Part shown: piece by piece, positions 30,230 through 41,329 of the stretch
How positions within the stretch are numbered: position 1 is the first letter of the stretch
Layout of the letters: each line of letters opens with the position of its first letter
NCBI GenBank assembly: GCA_917880885.1
Contig: OU862907.1
Location: 68,691,072-68,755,071 of the forward strand
Reading direction: 5' to 3'
DNA: 64,000 bases
From: Limnephilus marmoratus
Lineage: Eukaryota > Arthropoda > Insecta > Trichoptera > Limnephilidae
Notes under the pieces: model-generated
Database searches by the model: none
Seen by the model: only the letters and a program-made list of their open reading frames with translations
What the model was told of the DNA's origin: nothing
Translations under genes and position numbers: made by a program

Positions 30230-31650
30230 TAGAGACCTCGTGCGTTTAAAAACAATGCGCCCTTTTTCTGTCTATGGAGAGCGGAACACCCGGCCGAGTC
30301 AAAAACTTCAATTTAGCCCATTCACACCATTCATTTATCGTTCATTTCGTGATTTCATTCCGCCTCTTTCCCTCGAAATGAACCGTGTGAACACGAACGT
30401 GAATAGAGACAGTTCCGAATGAAGCATTCCAACAACGTTGGAATGCTTCCTTCGGCACTGTTCACTCGCAACCGGAATTTAACATCACGTGACGCGAATG
30501 ATGTGTGTGAACACTCAAGTGAACAGTCTTTCACTCGTAAATCAGTCGGCCGAAATGTTGGCGTGAGGACGAGTAGCCGGAGCGGCTTAAACGTCAAAAT
30601 GCTCCGTTTAGTTCGCTTTTCGAAATAACTCCTATATGTCTCATAGAAATCGTTGTTTCTCCCTTACTATCATAGTGAAAAATATGATCTAAACGGTATT
30701 GGAAAGAGAAAATAATGCTCTATATATTCAATATAACGATTAACCACAAACGAATACGAATGTACACTTCTATGGAACCAAAGTTTCTGATCGAATTTGA
30801 CAAAAAAATTATGAAACATTGTGAATTTTTTTTGAATTATTTTTATATGAAACGACAAAAAAGTGAGGTGACAGAAACGTTTATAATTTATTTGTCTAAC
30901 AAAATAAGTGGGTGTTTTTATATTTTTTTCGTTACCAGTAATTTTAGTTAGAATAAAAGCAAGTAGAGCCTATTTTTAAACTTTTAAAAGTTTACATTAA
31001 AAATTATTCTATTTAAAAAATTACGTTGTTATTTCTAGTAATAAATTTTTAAAGCATATTTCATCACCTTTCCAAAACAGTTTTTAGTTTTTGGATACGT
31101 TAATAAATATTCCATTTATATGGATTTTATTGCAAGCCGAGGCCTATTTTGGAATAAAAATATTTTCATGGTGCAAAAATACTGGTAGATATCAGTTTTC
31201 AGGTTATTATTTAACCATATGTTCATTTTATGGTGCTGAAATTTATTTACTGTTTACAAGAATCGCCAATTTCTCGTAATTTAGTTCGACGTTATCGGAA
31301 ATGTCAATTGAAATCGTAAATATTCCCGAACTTAGCCGTCAGCGCCGGACGAATTCCAATGCGGCCGCGACTACTCTCGACGACTTCGTAGCGAGAATGT
31401 CGAGTGAACTCTTCCTTCGAAGGAACCGTCTGAACACTTGGTGAAACGAGAATGGAACATTTCATCGAGTAAACCTTCATCCGAGTGAATCGTGTGAGTT
31501 CAACGCGCGACGAAATAAGTCGAAACATGCATGCGATGAGATTCGCGGAAGACGGTAGGCAGGAGAGACGCAGAGGGGGCGAGAGGGTGTTCGAGCCACG
31601 TGGTCTCACCCACACATCTATAGCTAGTTCTTTTGTGAGCGCTGCGCGAC
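30230..31650. mobile_element. Possible element with inverted TTCACTCG motifs
   Basis: GC-richer arms at 30230-30620 and 31280-31650 surround an AT-rich centre. TTCACTCG occurs in the left arm (about 30466, 30532) and CGAGTGAA in the right arm (about 31389, 31481), with related GTGTGAACAC and AGTGAACA words in both. This suggests subterminal repeats of a DNA transposon, but matching terminal repeats were not found. Confidence 0.35.
30421..30449. other. 13-bp palindrome arms with 3-base spacer
   Basis: GAAGCATTCCAAC, spacer AAC, GTTGGAATGCTTC, exact. It lies in the GC-rich left arm described at 30230. Confidence 0.9.
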
Positions 31651-31731
31651 GACGATAATTTTTGAAAATACCTACCGTCGAGATTTCTCACCGGTGGTAT
31701 TACCTCCTAAGGGTTCGACGGTATAAACCCC

Positions 31732-32457
31732 CAAAGGGCGGATTTAGGGGGGGGGGGGGGGGCACGGGGGCACGTGCCCCCCCCAGACGGTATTTTTGTG
31801 TACTGTGGAGATTCCATCACAGTACACAAAAATGTCTTTATTAAACTTTTTTTTTTCTATTGTTTTGACAATTTCATAAACCATCCTATACACTTAAACT
31901 TGTAGAAATAAACTTGAAGTATGATACTTCAAGTTTAATTCTAACAGTAATTGTTGATTTTTTTGCCCGCCCGCCCCTTGTGCCCCTCCATCAGAAAATA
32001 ATCCCTAGAGTAATTGTTGATTTTTTTGCCCGCCCGCCCCTTGTGCCCCTCCATCAGAAAATAATCCCTAGAGTAATTGTTGATTTTTTTGCCCGCCCGC
32101 CCCTTGTGCCCCTCCATCAGAAAATAATCCCTAGAGTAATTGTTGATTTTTTTGCCCGCCCGCCCCTTGTGCCCCTCCATCAGAAAATAATCCCTAGAGT
32201 AATTGTTGATTTTTTTGCCCGCCCGCCCCTTGTGCCCCTCCATCAGAAAATAATCCCTAGAGTAATTGTTGATTTTTTTGCCCGCCCGCCCCTTGTGCCC
32301 CTCCATCAGAAAATAATCCCTAGAGTAATTGTTGATTTTTTTGCCCGCCCGCCCCTTGTGCCCCCCCATCAGAAAATAATCCCTAGAGTAATTGTTGATT
32401 TTTTTGCCCGTCTACCCATTGTGCCCCCCCCAGAAAAAAATCCTGGATCCGCCCTTG
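31732..32457. mobile_element. hAT element carrying an internal satellite
   Basis: Ends CAAAGGGCGGATTTAGG and, inverted, CAAGGGCGGATCCAGG, a well-known hAT terminus. The 8-bp flanks TAAACCCC (31724-31731) and TAAACCCA (32458-32465) differ at one base. Left and right subterminal regions are poly-G/poly-C rich. Most of the element is an 8-unit 63-bp tandem array. No transposase. Confidence 0.85.
31947..32457. repeat. 63-bp satellite, 8 units, derived from the hAT end
   Basis: GTAATTGTTGATTTTTTTGC starts at 31947, 32010, 32073, 32136, 32199, 32262, 32325 and 32388. The first six units look identical, the seventh has one change, and the eighth diverges and passes into the right terminal repeat. 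The plus frame stays open because 63 is a multiple of three and gives a repeated 21-residue block; this is not evidence of a gene. Confidence 0.95.
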
Positions 32458-32469
32458 TAAACCCAGATC

Positions 32470-33270
32470 CATATCCACGGTACACGCGGTCGACAATGAA
32501 TGATCCATTTAGGTCGAGAGAAAAATACTCGACAACGGGTTTCGTAACACAAAAAATTATTAGGTCAATTCGTTTATGGGTAAATATGCACTTAGTCCAC
32601 CTCACTGATAATACGGAACATTCATGTTGTCGAAGTTTGATGCACGGATAATACGGAATGTTCCTTTTTTAACTAATAGACAATCAAATATGACATTTGT
32701 CGGAAGTACCAATCTTATAAAATAAATTCTCCAAAATAAACTCGCATTTCATCATTATTTTAAAAAGCATCCCAAGGTTTGTTTGGCAAAGCAGGGTTTG
32801 TCTAGCGGATTTGTGCAATTATTTTAATACATTTCTTTCCATATTCTACTGTTATAAATACAGATATAAACTTGTCAATGATGCATTCACTTTGTTTTAC
32901 GCAAAAATATTTTTTCTATGATTGGCAACATTGATGAAATGTCTATGAAATTTTAAAATAAAAACGATGAGTAAACATGGCGTTACCGCGCGAGTGAATT
33001 AATTTTAACAAAATTAAAATGTTAAATGCATTTTTTTTGCATGTTTTTTGGTCTCCCCCGACATAAATACTCACTTTTCGTAATAATAAAGCTAAATCTA
33101 ACTGTTTGGATAAAAATTATTCCGTATTAACGAGTGAGCGGTTTATGCATAAATAATCGCTAATGGTTTCATGTTTCACGCCATTTTAAATACGATATTT
33201 GCGGTGCACGCGTGAAAAAACACTTAACGTTACGTAAAAATTCAACATAACTTAAAAAAGGAAAATCGCC
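32470..33270. other. Unassigned AT-rich stretch
   Basis: GATAATACGGAA occurs twice (about 32607 and 32646). GCAGGGTTTGTCTAGCGG at 32793 matches words repeated at 57580-57680 inside another element. No gene recognised. Confidence 0.3.
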
Positions 33271-33274
33271 AATG

Positions 33275-33380
33275 AATTGACCACCACAACACGGGCATGT
33301 GCCTAGCATGGTGGTCGAAAAGTCCCCTATGTGTGTAATGAAAAATTTAATGAATAAAGAAAACTTAAAAAAAAAAAAAA
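33275..33380 (+). other. LINE 3' terminal fragment with hairpin and poly(A)
   Basis: Hairpin GACCACCACAACACGGGC ... GCATGGTGGTC followed by AATAAA and a 13-15-base A run. The same hairpin in minus orientation (about 35075-35113) follows LINE ORF2 sequence, so this is the extreme 3' end of that family. Confidence 0.7.
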
Positions 33381-34090
33381 TTAAATGTTTCTATATTCAA
33401 TTTTAGAAAAGGCTAAAAATCACGTATGACCGTCGAAGAGCTGTTTGCCTCCATTGCTCCATAGGCCTCTCGTCAACCAGTGAATTGCTTTTGCTTTCCA
33501 AACGTTTGATATGTATAATTTTTTAAGTCTCCGAAAAATAAGTGAATCGCTTAGTTTTCCATGTTCAAGACTGACGTTTCATCTAGACAATTATTTAAAA
33601 AAATGAGGTACTTGTCTAGACTTATTGTGATAAAATAACATTGGATTAATTTTATCATAACAGTGTTGGTTATCCAATAAATGGTTTCAGGGGAGGGGGT
33701 ACCCATACCCGCTTACCAATTTTTTATTCTGTCATAAGCGTAACAGTAGTACAAAGAGTATTTTAAGTTATAACGAATTCAATTCATAAATATGGCATTT
33801 TGGGCCACCCTTTATTTGTATCGTTTAAAAAAATTTAAACCAAATAATATAATACATGGACTTGATATTGACTTTGGACTCCTCGAATGTTTGTAGCGAA
33901 GTAATAAAATGATTCCTGATAAGCTGTGATAATCCTTTCTCTGATAAGATGATGTGTATCTATTTAGTATTATCTGTAATCCGTTGCTTTTCCCGGTGCA
34001 TTATTAATCCTACGCAAGCCCTTATTTTTACAAGTAAGGTTTATTAATAAGCCTACCATAGATTATTTTAAATAAATAAAAATGTATTTT
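33381..34090. other. Unassigned stretch with one element end
   Basis: 33664-33728 matches the GTTATCCAAT...CCATACCCGC end described at 23014, as a solo end. Otherwise no recognised feature. Confidence 0.35.
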
Positions 34091-34094
34091 TGCA

Positions 34095-34140
34095 AGATGG
34101 AGTTTGAACCGGGATCTCAACCACTTCACCACCGAGGTCA
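34095..34140 (-). tRNA. Short tRNA-like promoter remnant
   Basis: Minus strand: GTGGTGAAGTGGTTGAG (A-box-like, Leu/Ser style), then ATCCCGGTTCAAACTCC (B-box-like), with the middle of the tRNA deleted. Probably the head of a decayed tRNA-derived SINE and not a gene. Confidence 0.4.
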
Positions 34141-35025
34141 TCATTATTAAATTTGTATTCTTTCTAAATAAATGTTTAATTTTTTGATTGCTTTATATTT
34201 TTTTTCTATTAGAAACAACTATCCTTGTTTTGTAATCGAAAGTTTAAACCGGAATGAAATCAATATAACTTTGATGGTGGGGGGGTATGTTAGCTGTAGA
34301 TCTAGACTAGGTTTTCCAAATCCCTCACCTCTTACAAATCCCGCAGAATGGCGGGATAGAATATAGCCATGCCGCGGGATTGGTGGGAATTTTTTTAAAG
34401 GATATTGTTAAGGGCCTTCCTTACTAGCGATCTCAACCGTTGTATGGAGTATCATGAATTCTCAGATTCAAACGACAATCTAAGTTATTAATCGTCAAAA
34501 TATCGATAATGTAGCCACGCTAAGCTATCATAAATACATTTTTCTGTCGAGATATATGTTTTTATTATCTATTTATTTTCATTAAATACTATATAATGAA
34601 CATCTAAGAATTCTCCTGCTCATTCGGCTCTAAGAGGTGGCCGTGAATGGACGCTCCTTACGGTCCGTCGTCTCAATCTTTTTTCAAAGTTCGAAATTCC
34701 GCGTAATTATCATACTTCCATGCGACGCTTTCAACAATATTACACTCTATGCGTTGGGCGTAGGGGCTATAATAGTATGGCGCCTTTTTTATGCGAGTAT
34801 ATTCATCTGTGAGTTTCCGTCGAAGCTGCGTAGTATGAAAAATAGTATTATAAAAAATTAATTTATTGTTAACATTTTTTCGGGTTTCTAGGTAATAAAC
34901 AATTTGATATTTTTAAAATATAAAAGTATGGAAATGGCCAATAAAAAAAAGTAAATATCCGTACTCTAGAAAAGGAAAGTTCATCGCTTCAACCGCAGTA
35001 AAGAAAGTTGTAAAGAGTAATATAT
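34141..35025. other. Unassigned stretch
   Basis: Small frames at 34172-34366 and 34637-34861 have no recognised motif. Short GC pair CCCGCAGAATGGCGGGA near 34338. No RNA gene or terminal repeat. Confidence 0.3.
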
Positions 35026-35029
35026 TTTT

Positions 35030-35861
35030 TTTTATTATTTCATAAATGATTAAATGTTACATTTTTGGCCATTTTTGACTACCATACTAGGCTATTGCCC
35101 GTGTTGTGGTAGTCATACATGTAATATAATTTTATATAAACAGATAATAAAATATAAGAAGAGAAAAGAAAAAAATAACATATTTAGGGATAAATAAAAC
35201 TAAAAACAGATAAAAATATAAGAATTGCAAGTTATCTAAGAAATAAAGAAGATTGAAATAAACATTGGTGAGCATTATTCTTCTTGAAATAAAAATAAAA
35301 ATAAAATTTGGTAAGTAATCTTCTGCACGAGAGTACATGTTTGTAGTCATTTTTGATATTCGTTCTATGAAAGAAATTGGAAAGAGTGTTAGAGAAAGTA
35401 ATTTTTTGTTTGATTTTTTTTAAATGCAATATTAAGTTAAAGTAATTGATTAATTAAATTTGTAATATTTTTTAAATTAATATTAATATTATTTGTTTTT
35501 TATTGTAATATTAAGCTCTCATGTGTTGTTTGAAGAAATCTCTTCCCTTTTCAAATATCCAATGATTGATACGGGATTTAAAGAGAGATTTAGAATTATG
35601 TGACTTAATATCGACACTCAAAGCATTATACATTTTAGGAGCGATATACCAGAATTGTCGTTGAGCGAAAGAAGTTTGAGTTTTAGGGACCACGCAACCC
35701 AGGTTTGCTAAGAAGCGTGTGTGTGCTTGATGTTGTGGGGCCACCAGTAGATTATTTTGGCATATATAACATATGCTTATCTTAGTAAATAGCTGTCGAA
35801 TATCTAAGACTCTGATTTTTTCAAAGAGTTCATTAAATTTGACGGGTGGGTAGGTTGACAT
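35030..35861 (-). pseudogene. LINE ORF2 C-terminus with 3' UTR and poly(A)
   Basis: Minus strand from 35861 reads PPVKFNELFEKIRVLDIRQL, LVAPQHQAHTRFLANLGCVV, PKTQTSFAQRQFWYIAPKMY and SLFKSRINHWIFEKGRDFFK and stops at 35511. This open 116-residue tail is characteristic of ORF2 in one insect LINE family (T-R-F-x-x-N-L-G-C-V-V-P-K-T; F-x-Q-R-x-F). The 3' UTR ends in the ACCACAACACGGGC hairpin and an A run near 35040. Confidence 0.85.
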
Positions 35862-35984
35862 TTAAATATAATTCTCAGAATTAGTTTTTGAACTAAAATA
35901 ATTGGTCTAATAATGGATTCAGCACAACCACATCCCACATCCATCTATTATAAGGTACCTATGTATATGTGTGTGTTTTATTTT

Positions 35985-36158
35985 AAATAACATAATTAGT
36001 GTAACTGTTATAATTAGTGTAACTCGCTCACCAAGCACAAGAACTAGCTTCTTCTTTGGTGAGATTGCAATTTTAAATAATTTTTGTACCAATATGTATT
36101 TTATATAAAACCACTGTACTATATATCTATATTAAATTAAAAAAAAAAAAAAAAAAAA
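35985..36158 (+). other. 5'-truncated LINE 3' end with poly(A)
   Basis: Hairpin CTCACCAAGCACAAGAACT ... CTTTGGTGAG at about 36028-36063, then AT-rich sequence and a run of about 20 A ending at 36158. It has the same 3' architecture as the LINE at 45067 (a CTCTCCTAA...TTAGGAGAG hairpin plus A run). Confidence 0.6.
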
Positions 36159-36189
36159 CATTAATTATAATTAGTTAACAAAACTGGGA

Positions 36190-37018
36190 AAGTTTTTATG
36201 CTAGATTATTATCTAGCATAAAATCTGCCTTTGGTTAGGAGTCAGGTTGAATACAATTCAAGCATTTGGTGTCCTCATTTCAACTCTCATTGTTTACAAA
36301 TTGAAAAAATTCAAAATAATTTTTTACGTTTTATTAATTTCAAAATTGGTATTCCTATTGTTGAAATCAATTATGTCAATTTACGCAGTAAATTTAACTT
36401 ATCGAAATTACCTGAAAGGCGAAAAATATTTGATCTCCTTTTATCGTATAAAACTGTTCATTCAAGGTTGGACTACCCTGATGCTATAAACTTGTTATCC
36501 TTACATATACCTCCAAAGTATACTAGACGAAATATTTTATTTTACAACAATAACTTCGCTTCGAATTCTGAGATGGAAAGAATGCACAGGTTGGGCAATG
36601 AACTATCTGACTTTTTAATTTAAATTTTGATACATTTTAACCCGTCCAAATTAGTCCACCACTTTTTATATGTAAATAATGAATGAGAAATCATTTTATT
36701 TTATTTCGATTTTCTTTTGTTTATTGTTTTTTATTGTTCTTATTCCAAAGGCATACAATGAGTAATTAAGTAAAAATTAATGTGTTTTGATTATTTTTAA
36801 TTTTTTTGTTGCTCGTAGGTATATGAATTGTTATACCTACGAGTTCTCTAAAGTCATCCATGTGGAATTAGCATTAGATGTATTCCTATTTTTTTACATT
36901 GAGTTTATGCTTTATTTGTATGTTTTGTAATCTTTTTTATTTATGTTATACTGTTGTTATAAATTAAATTTATATTTGATACGTAAAAGCCCAATAGGAC
37001 GTCAATAAATAAATAAAT
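36190..37018 (+). pseudogene. LINE ORF2 C-terminus, open 131 codons, and 3' UTR
   Basis: Open frame 36231-36623 reads RSQVEYNSSIWCPHFNSHCL, QIEKIQNNFLRFINFKIGIP, LPERRKIFDLLLSYKTVHSR, then PPKYTRRNILFYNNN and ends at LI. V-R-S-x-V-E-Y-x-S-x-I-W, I-E-x-I-Q-x-x-F-L-R-F and R-R-x-x-x-D-L-L are typical of Jockey-type ORF2 after the reverse-transcriptase domain. The 3' end is an AATA repeat (about 37000-37018) and not a plain A run. 5'-truncated. Confidence 0.85.
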
Positions 37019-37039
37019 ATTCCTAATGTATGTAGTCCA

Positions 37040-37345
37040 CATTTTTAGAGATAGGGAAGAGGGGGGTTGGAAAGTTCCTGGTTATTCAGATCTAGTCACT
37101 AAACATATCTACGCCGTTCTCAGGCAACTTTCAATTCTGAATTATGGTCTCTCACCAGGGCGATACTGAATGTATCTTCCACTTTGGAATGAGGTAAAGA
37201 TTCATTGTGTGTACCTATTTAATTCTACAATATGATATACTCACATAAATTAAATTAAATTTGTTTTGTCCTCGCCGGCTTTTGAACCCGTGACCTCAAA
37301 TCAATCTAGACAATTTAGTATTAACAGTGCCCCGCCGCACTGCGA
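37040..37345 (-). mobile_element. SINE family 1 copy, diverged
   Basis: Body words GTTCCTGGTTATTCAGATCT and CTCACCAGGGCGATACTG. The minus-strand head includes GGGTTCAAAAGCC (degenerate B box) and a tRNA-like 5' part near 37330. It is the first of three copies in the same orientation. Confidence 0.7.
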
Positions 37346-37355
37346 AACCAGGCTT

Positions 37356-37618
37356 TTTTTTACATGAATACCGCACAAGAGTCCCAACTGCTCCCGTCTG
37401 GAGCCAGTGGGACTATGGCATCCCCAATCGGGGTATGTTGTGAGGCTGAAGGTAGTGGGGAGGGGAAGGAGATGGGGAAGAGGAAGGTGGGGAAGTACTG
37501 GCTATTCAGATCTGGTCACCAAACACGGCTAAAGCCATTTCAAGCAACGTTTCAATACTGAATGGTGGTCTTACACCAGGGCAATACTGAGAATATCTTC
37601 CACTCTGGGAAGAGAGTA
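37356..37618 (-). mobile_element. SINE family 1 copy, head missing
   Basis: Body from CATGAATACCGCACAAGAG to CCACTCTGGGAAGAGAG. It ends before the tRNA-like head and is followed directly by the next copy. Confidence 0.8.
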
Positions 37619-37628
37619 TCTTCCAGGC

Positions 37629-37975
37629 TTTTTTTTTACAGTGAATACCGCACAAGAATCTCAACTGCTCCCGTCTGGAGCCAGTGAGACTATATGTTGT
37701 GAGGCTGAAGGTAGGGGGGAGGGGAAGGAGGTGGGGAAGAGGAAGGTTGGGAAGTACCTGGCTATTCAGATCTGGTCACTAAACACGGCTAAAGCCATTT
37801 TCAAGCAACGTTTCAATTCTGAATGGTGGTCTTACACCAGGGCGATACTGATTGTATCTTCCACTCTGGAACATGCCGCAAATATACTATATATTATTTT
37901 AAATGAATTAATTGTGAAATAACACAAATTAATCAAATAAAATTTACTTGCGCATGCCGGGTTCGGAAAATGTAT
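37629..37975 (-). mobile_element. SINE family 1 copy, partial head
   Basis: Starts with a T run (poly(A) on the minus strand) and runs through the body to GCGCATGCCGGGTTCG, where the tRNA-like head stops after the first half of the B box. A 10-15-bp internal deletion removes ATGGCATCCCCAATT. Confidence 0.85.
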
Positions 37976-37979
37976 GCAT

Positions 37980-39080
37980 TTATCAAAAAAAATTACAAAC
38001 AAAAAGTTATATTAAATGTTTTAAGTTACTGAGAACCTCCTCCATGAATCAAGCTATCGTTATATTGCATTACGTTTTAAAATATATCTTAACATAATTT
38101 TCATAATCATAATATCTTTAATTAATAATAATTTGTTTTGCTGTGAGTGTCTTGGTTTTGAATGGAACGCACCGGCCAGCTGCACTATCCGCGAGTTCGA
38201 TATTCGAATTCGAGCTGGAAACATTTTAGTAGCGAGGGCCGTTAACCACTGGGGCGACAGCGCATTTTAAAACTTTTTTCTCCGTTTGCTCAAGATTTTC
38301 AGAAGATCAATTTTTAAATTTTTCGCCAACATTAAAAAAATCATACCTTAACATAAAAACTTATCACACTGCTATATAGCCAATGAATTAACCAATATTT
38401 TACCGTTTATCTCATATTTGAAGGATTTATAAAAAATATAAAAAATCATAAAGTTTATAACCGCGCAAATCCTGCGTGGTCGTTACTTCGAAACTGCCGT
38501 GAGAGGTACTTATTCGATTCAACATAGAATATTTTCGATTGCTTTATATTTTCTCCGGTATATTTGATAATGAAAGGTGTATATGTATGGAAAAATTAGT
38601 AGGTACATGAATTGTATTCATCGAAGAAGTAAAACAATACTTATAGCAGTAACGTTGTGGTTTGACATACTAATGTAGTTGGTTTTAATATAATTCTGAT
38701 GCTTGAACAAAGCGAAACCGTTTGGTTATTATAACTAAAATTAGTGTTTCACGATAAATTTTTTTTGTTCAATTGTTCTCACAAGAGTTCATAAACTCAT
38801 ATTCTTGTTGGAAAGAGAAATATTTCAAACAGGCGCTTTTCCCGCCCAGTTTATTACTCATTGATCTATATATATTAAATTTAAATAAAGCCAACATTTC
38901 ATTTTTTTTTTCATTATTTGGGATCAATTATTTTTGACATTGAAAGTGTAAAATAGTATGTCAATTAAATTGATACTGTGGATAGAATTTCTTGCTTGAA
39001 AAGTGGTGCAGGGCCGCACTAGGAATTAACTTTCGCAACTAATTCCAAACAGTATAATTTTCCCGCACGTTTCTCGGACG
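37980..39080. other. Unassigned AT-rich stretch
   Basis: A weak tRNA-like segment (CCAGTGGTTAACGGC on the minus strand near 38253) lacks a good B box. No gene or terminal repeat recognised. Confidence 0.3.
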
Positions 39081-39084
39081 ACCT

Positions 39085-39498
39085 CCGTAGTCCAGTGGGT
39101 AAGACTCTTGACTCTTAATCCGGAGGTCGCTGGTTCGAACCCGGCATGCGCAAATAAATTTTATTTGATTAATTTGTGTTATTTCACAATTAATTCATTT
39201 AACATAATATATGTATAGAATATTTGCGGCATGTTCCAGAGTGGAAGATACTATCAGTATCGCCCTGGTGTAAGACCACCATTCAGAATTGAAAACGTTG
39301 CTTGAAAATGACTTTAGCCGTGTTTGGCGACCAGATCTGAATAGCCAGGTACTTCCCAACCTTCCTCTTCCCCACCTCCTTCCCAGCCCCACTACCTTCA
39401 GCCTCACAACATACCCCAATGGGGATGCCATAGTCTCACTGGCTCCAGACGGGAGCAGTTGAGATTCTTGTGCGGTATTCACTGTAAAAAAAAAAGAT
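39085..39498 (+). mobile_element. SINE family 1, full length
   Basis: Head 39085-39152: TAGTCCAGTGGGTAAGACTC (A-box region), GACTCTTAATC (a Lys-CUU-like anticodon loop), and GGTTCGAACCC (B box). The body ends CGGTATTCACTGT followed by an A run to about 39495. This is the reference copy for the other fragments in the window, and it shows the head derives from a tRNA, probably Lys. Confidence 0.9.
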
Positions 39499-39659
39499 AA
39501 GATGCCTGAACAGATTTTAATAAGTAGAGGGTGAGTGCAAAGATCACACAATGGCGCGTGTATGCCATATTTAATTTTATCTATAATGCTCCAAGTCCTA
39601 GGGCAAACAAGTGGAAAATAATGAAATAAAATGTTAGTAGTTCATCTCCTTGACCAAAT

Positions 39660-39900
39660 AGCAATTTTTTATATCATTGAAGGAGAATATAATACTACCT
39701 AATAATCTAAACGAAATTATGAAAGAGAACAAGACACAGAAAATTAAAAAAAATTACGATCGCAACTGGGACTCGAACCCAAAACCTCTCGTCTTACCGG
39801 GACGAACGCTTTATCCAATTAGGCCACTGCCACCTCTTATTAAACCGCCATCTTTGTCATACTCATATTTCAAATTTCAGAATTAACAATAATAATATTT
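39660..39900 (-). mobile_element. tRNA-derived SINE family 2, Arg-like head
   Basis: The minus strand has GTGGCCTAATTGGATAAAGC (A box), loop CCGGTAA and GGGTTCGAGTCCCAG (B box), resembling Arg tRNAs in GGCCTAAT-GGATAA. The 3' tail TTTTCTGTGTCTTGTTCT recurs inverted upstream of the tRNA-like pairs at 55800 and 62237, so these belong to one family. Confidence 0.75.
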
Positions 39901-39904
39901 GAAT

Positions 39905-40470
39905 GATTTGTATAGCGCGGTTTTTGTGAATAATCACCTCAATGTCGCTGCATAAACCTATAAATACATTTATAAAATCTAGAAAGACTACAAGCTAGAC
40001 AAACAATTAAAAACAACTTATGGCTAAAAACTGCATCCACCGCTTCATTGATCACCGATAAGAAAATATATGCACATTGTTCTGACCAATGAAAGCGATG
40101 CTGCCCAAAAATGAATGAATACAGGACCATACTTACATGGGAGGTCGCTTGAAATTAATATTGTTGATTGTCTATTTATCTGGAGAGCTTTTTGCCACAG
40201 TATGGCACTATTTAAAATACCTCGGATTGCTTTGCTGCCAGTTTTAGGCAATTTTTCCCTTGGTGCATTTGTACTTAATTTGAATCATTAAGTTAATGTA
40301 TGATTTTTTCAATTTTGAAAATATTAATTGGTCCCCAAAATATCACGAGCAATCCCAGGAAAAAGTTTTAAATTGGTCTGTCGCTCGAGTGGTTAAAGAA
40401 ATTTAGATAGAGTTCGCACCCTGAGGACATAATTGTGAACACTTGTTATTTAATCCAAAAAAATATTTTA
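39905..40470. other. Unassigned stretch
   Basis: No recognised gene. GTCGCTCGAGTGGTTAAAG near 40379 resembles an A box without a B box. Confidence 0.3.
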
Positions 40471-40473
40471 ATA

Positions 40474-40800
40474 CTAGCTGGTTCCCGGCATGCGTTGCTA
40501 TGCCATTTAATAAATAAATTGTTTCTCCCTTATTGTCCTTTCGCATTCGTCCCGTTCCCCTTCCGCCTCCCCTTCTTCTCCTGCGTCCTCTTCCCCTCTC
40601 GCGTTCCCACTCCGTCACCTCCACCTTCCCTCTTCCCACTCCACTCCCCCCACCCTTCCCCCGTCCCGTGAACCCCCCTCCCGAGTTCCCCTCCCCCCTC
40701 ACACGTCCCCTTCCCCTCCCGCGTTCCCCTTCCACCTTCCCCGCCTTCCCTCTTCCCTTTACCGCTCCCTCGTCCCACCAACCCTCCTCCCGCGTTCCTA
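40474..40800 (-). mobile_element. Helitron-like 3' end, inverted
   Basis: Begins (plus strand) ACTAGCTGGTTCCCGGCATG, the reverse complement of the end at 21544, followed by a long pyrimidine tract (40525-40800) matching the polypurine tract there. Open frames of 78-143 residues across the tract are compositional. Confidence 0.6.
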
Positions 40801-41325
40801 ATATTCAATCCCAGTACATTCAGTTTTTAAACAGCCTGCGTGCCACCTTTTACAATTATTATTCAAATTTCCATTTTTCATGTAAATTAAATTTGGTACC
40901 TAATATAGGTACCTACTTAAAATATCTAAAATTCTTGATTCGATTCAAACTATTAGGGGAGTAGGTACCTACTATAAATAAATTTATCAGCTTAAAGATT
41001 TTCAAAAATAGAATCCTTATTTAACAATCATTGTTTTGCAAAATGTCATTCTCAAACACGCGAACTGTCAAACGTGCGACAGTCGTTTAGGTTAGTAATA
41101 GGTTTTCTGAAATTATCCAAATTTCTGCGCAATTATCTTAATTTTTCTCTCCGTAAGAACCATCCTCGTACTTCAAGGAATATTAAAAAAAAAAAATTGC
41201 GAAATCGGTTCAGTTGATCTTGAGATTTGCGCTTAGCAACACATCATAATATATTCTTTAATGAGTGTATTTTGGATTATATGGTGGGCGGTACAGTACC
41301 TAGTACAGGGATTTGTTCTTACTAA
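40801..41325. other. Unassigned stretch
   Basis: No recognised gene or terminal repeat. Confidence 0.25.
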
Positions 41326-41329
41326 GTGT

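Noticed and set aside
31914..32651. 245-residue open frame with a repeated 21-residue block
   Set aside because: It follows the 63-bp satellite of a hAT element and runs through both terminal repeats; there is no start context or homology.
38140..38270. Candidate tRNA gene on the minus strand
   Set aside because: An A-box-like CCAGTGGTTAACGGC is present, but there is no proper B box and no cloverleaf.
40403..40964. Overlapping proline/serine-rich and glycine/arginine-rich frames
   Set aside because: Compositional by-products of the polypyrimidine/polypurine tract in a Helitron-like end.
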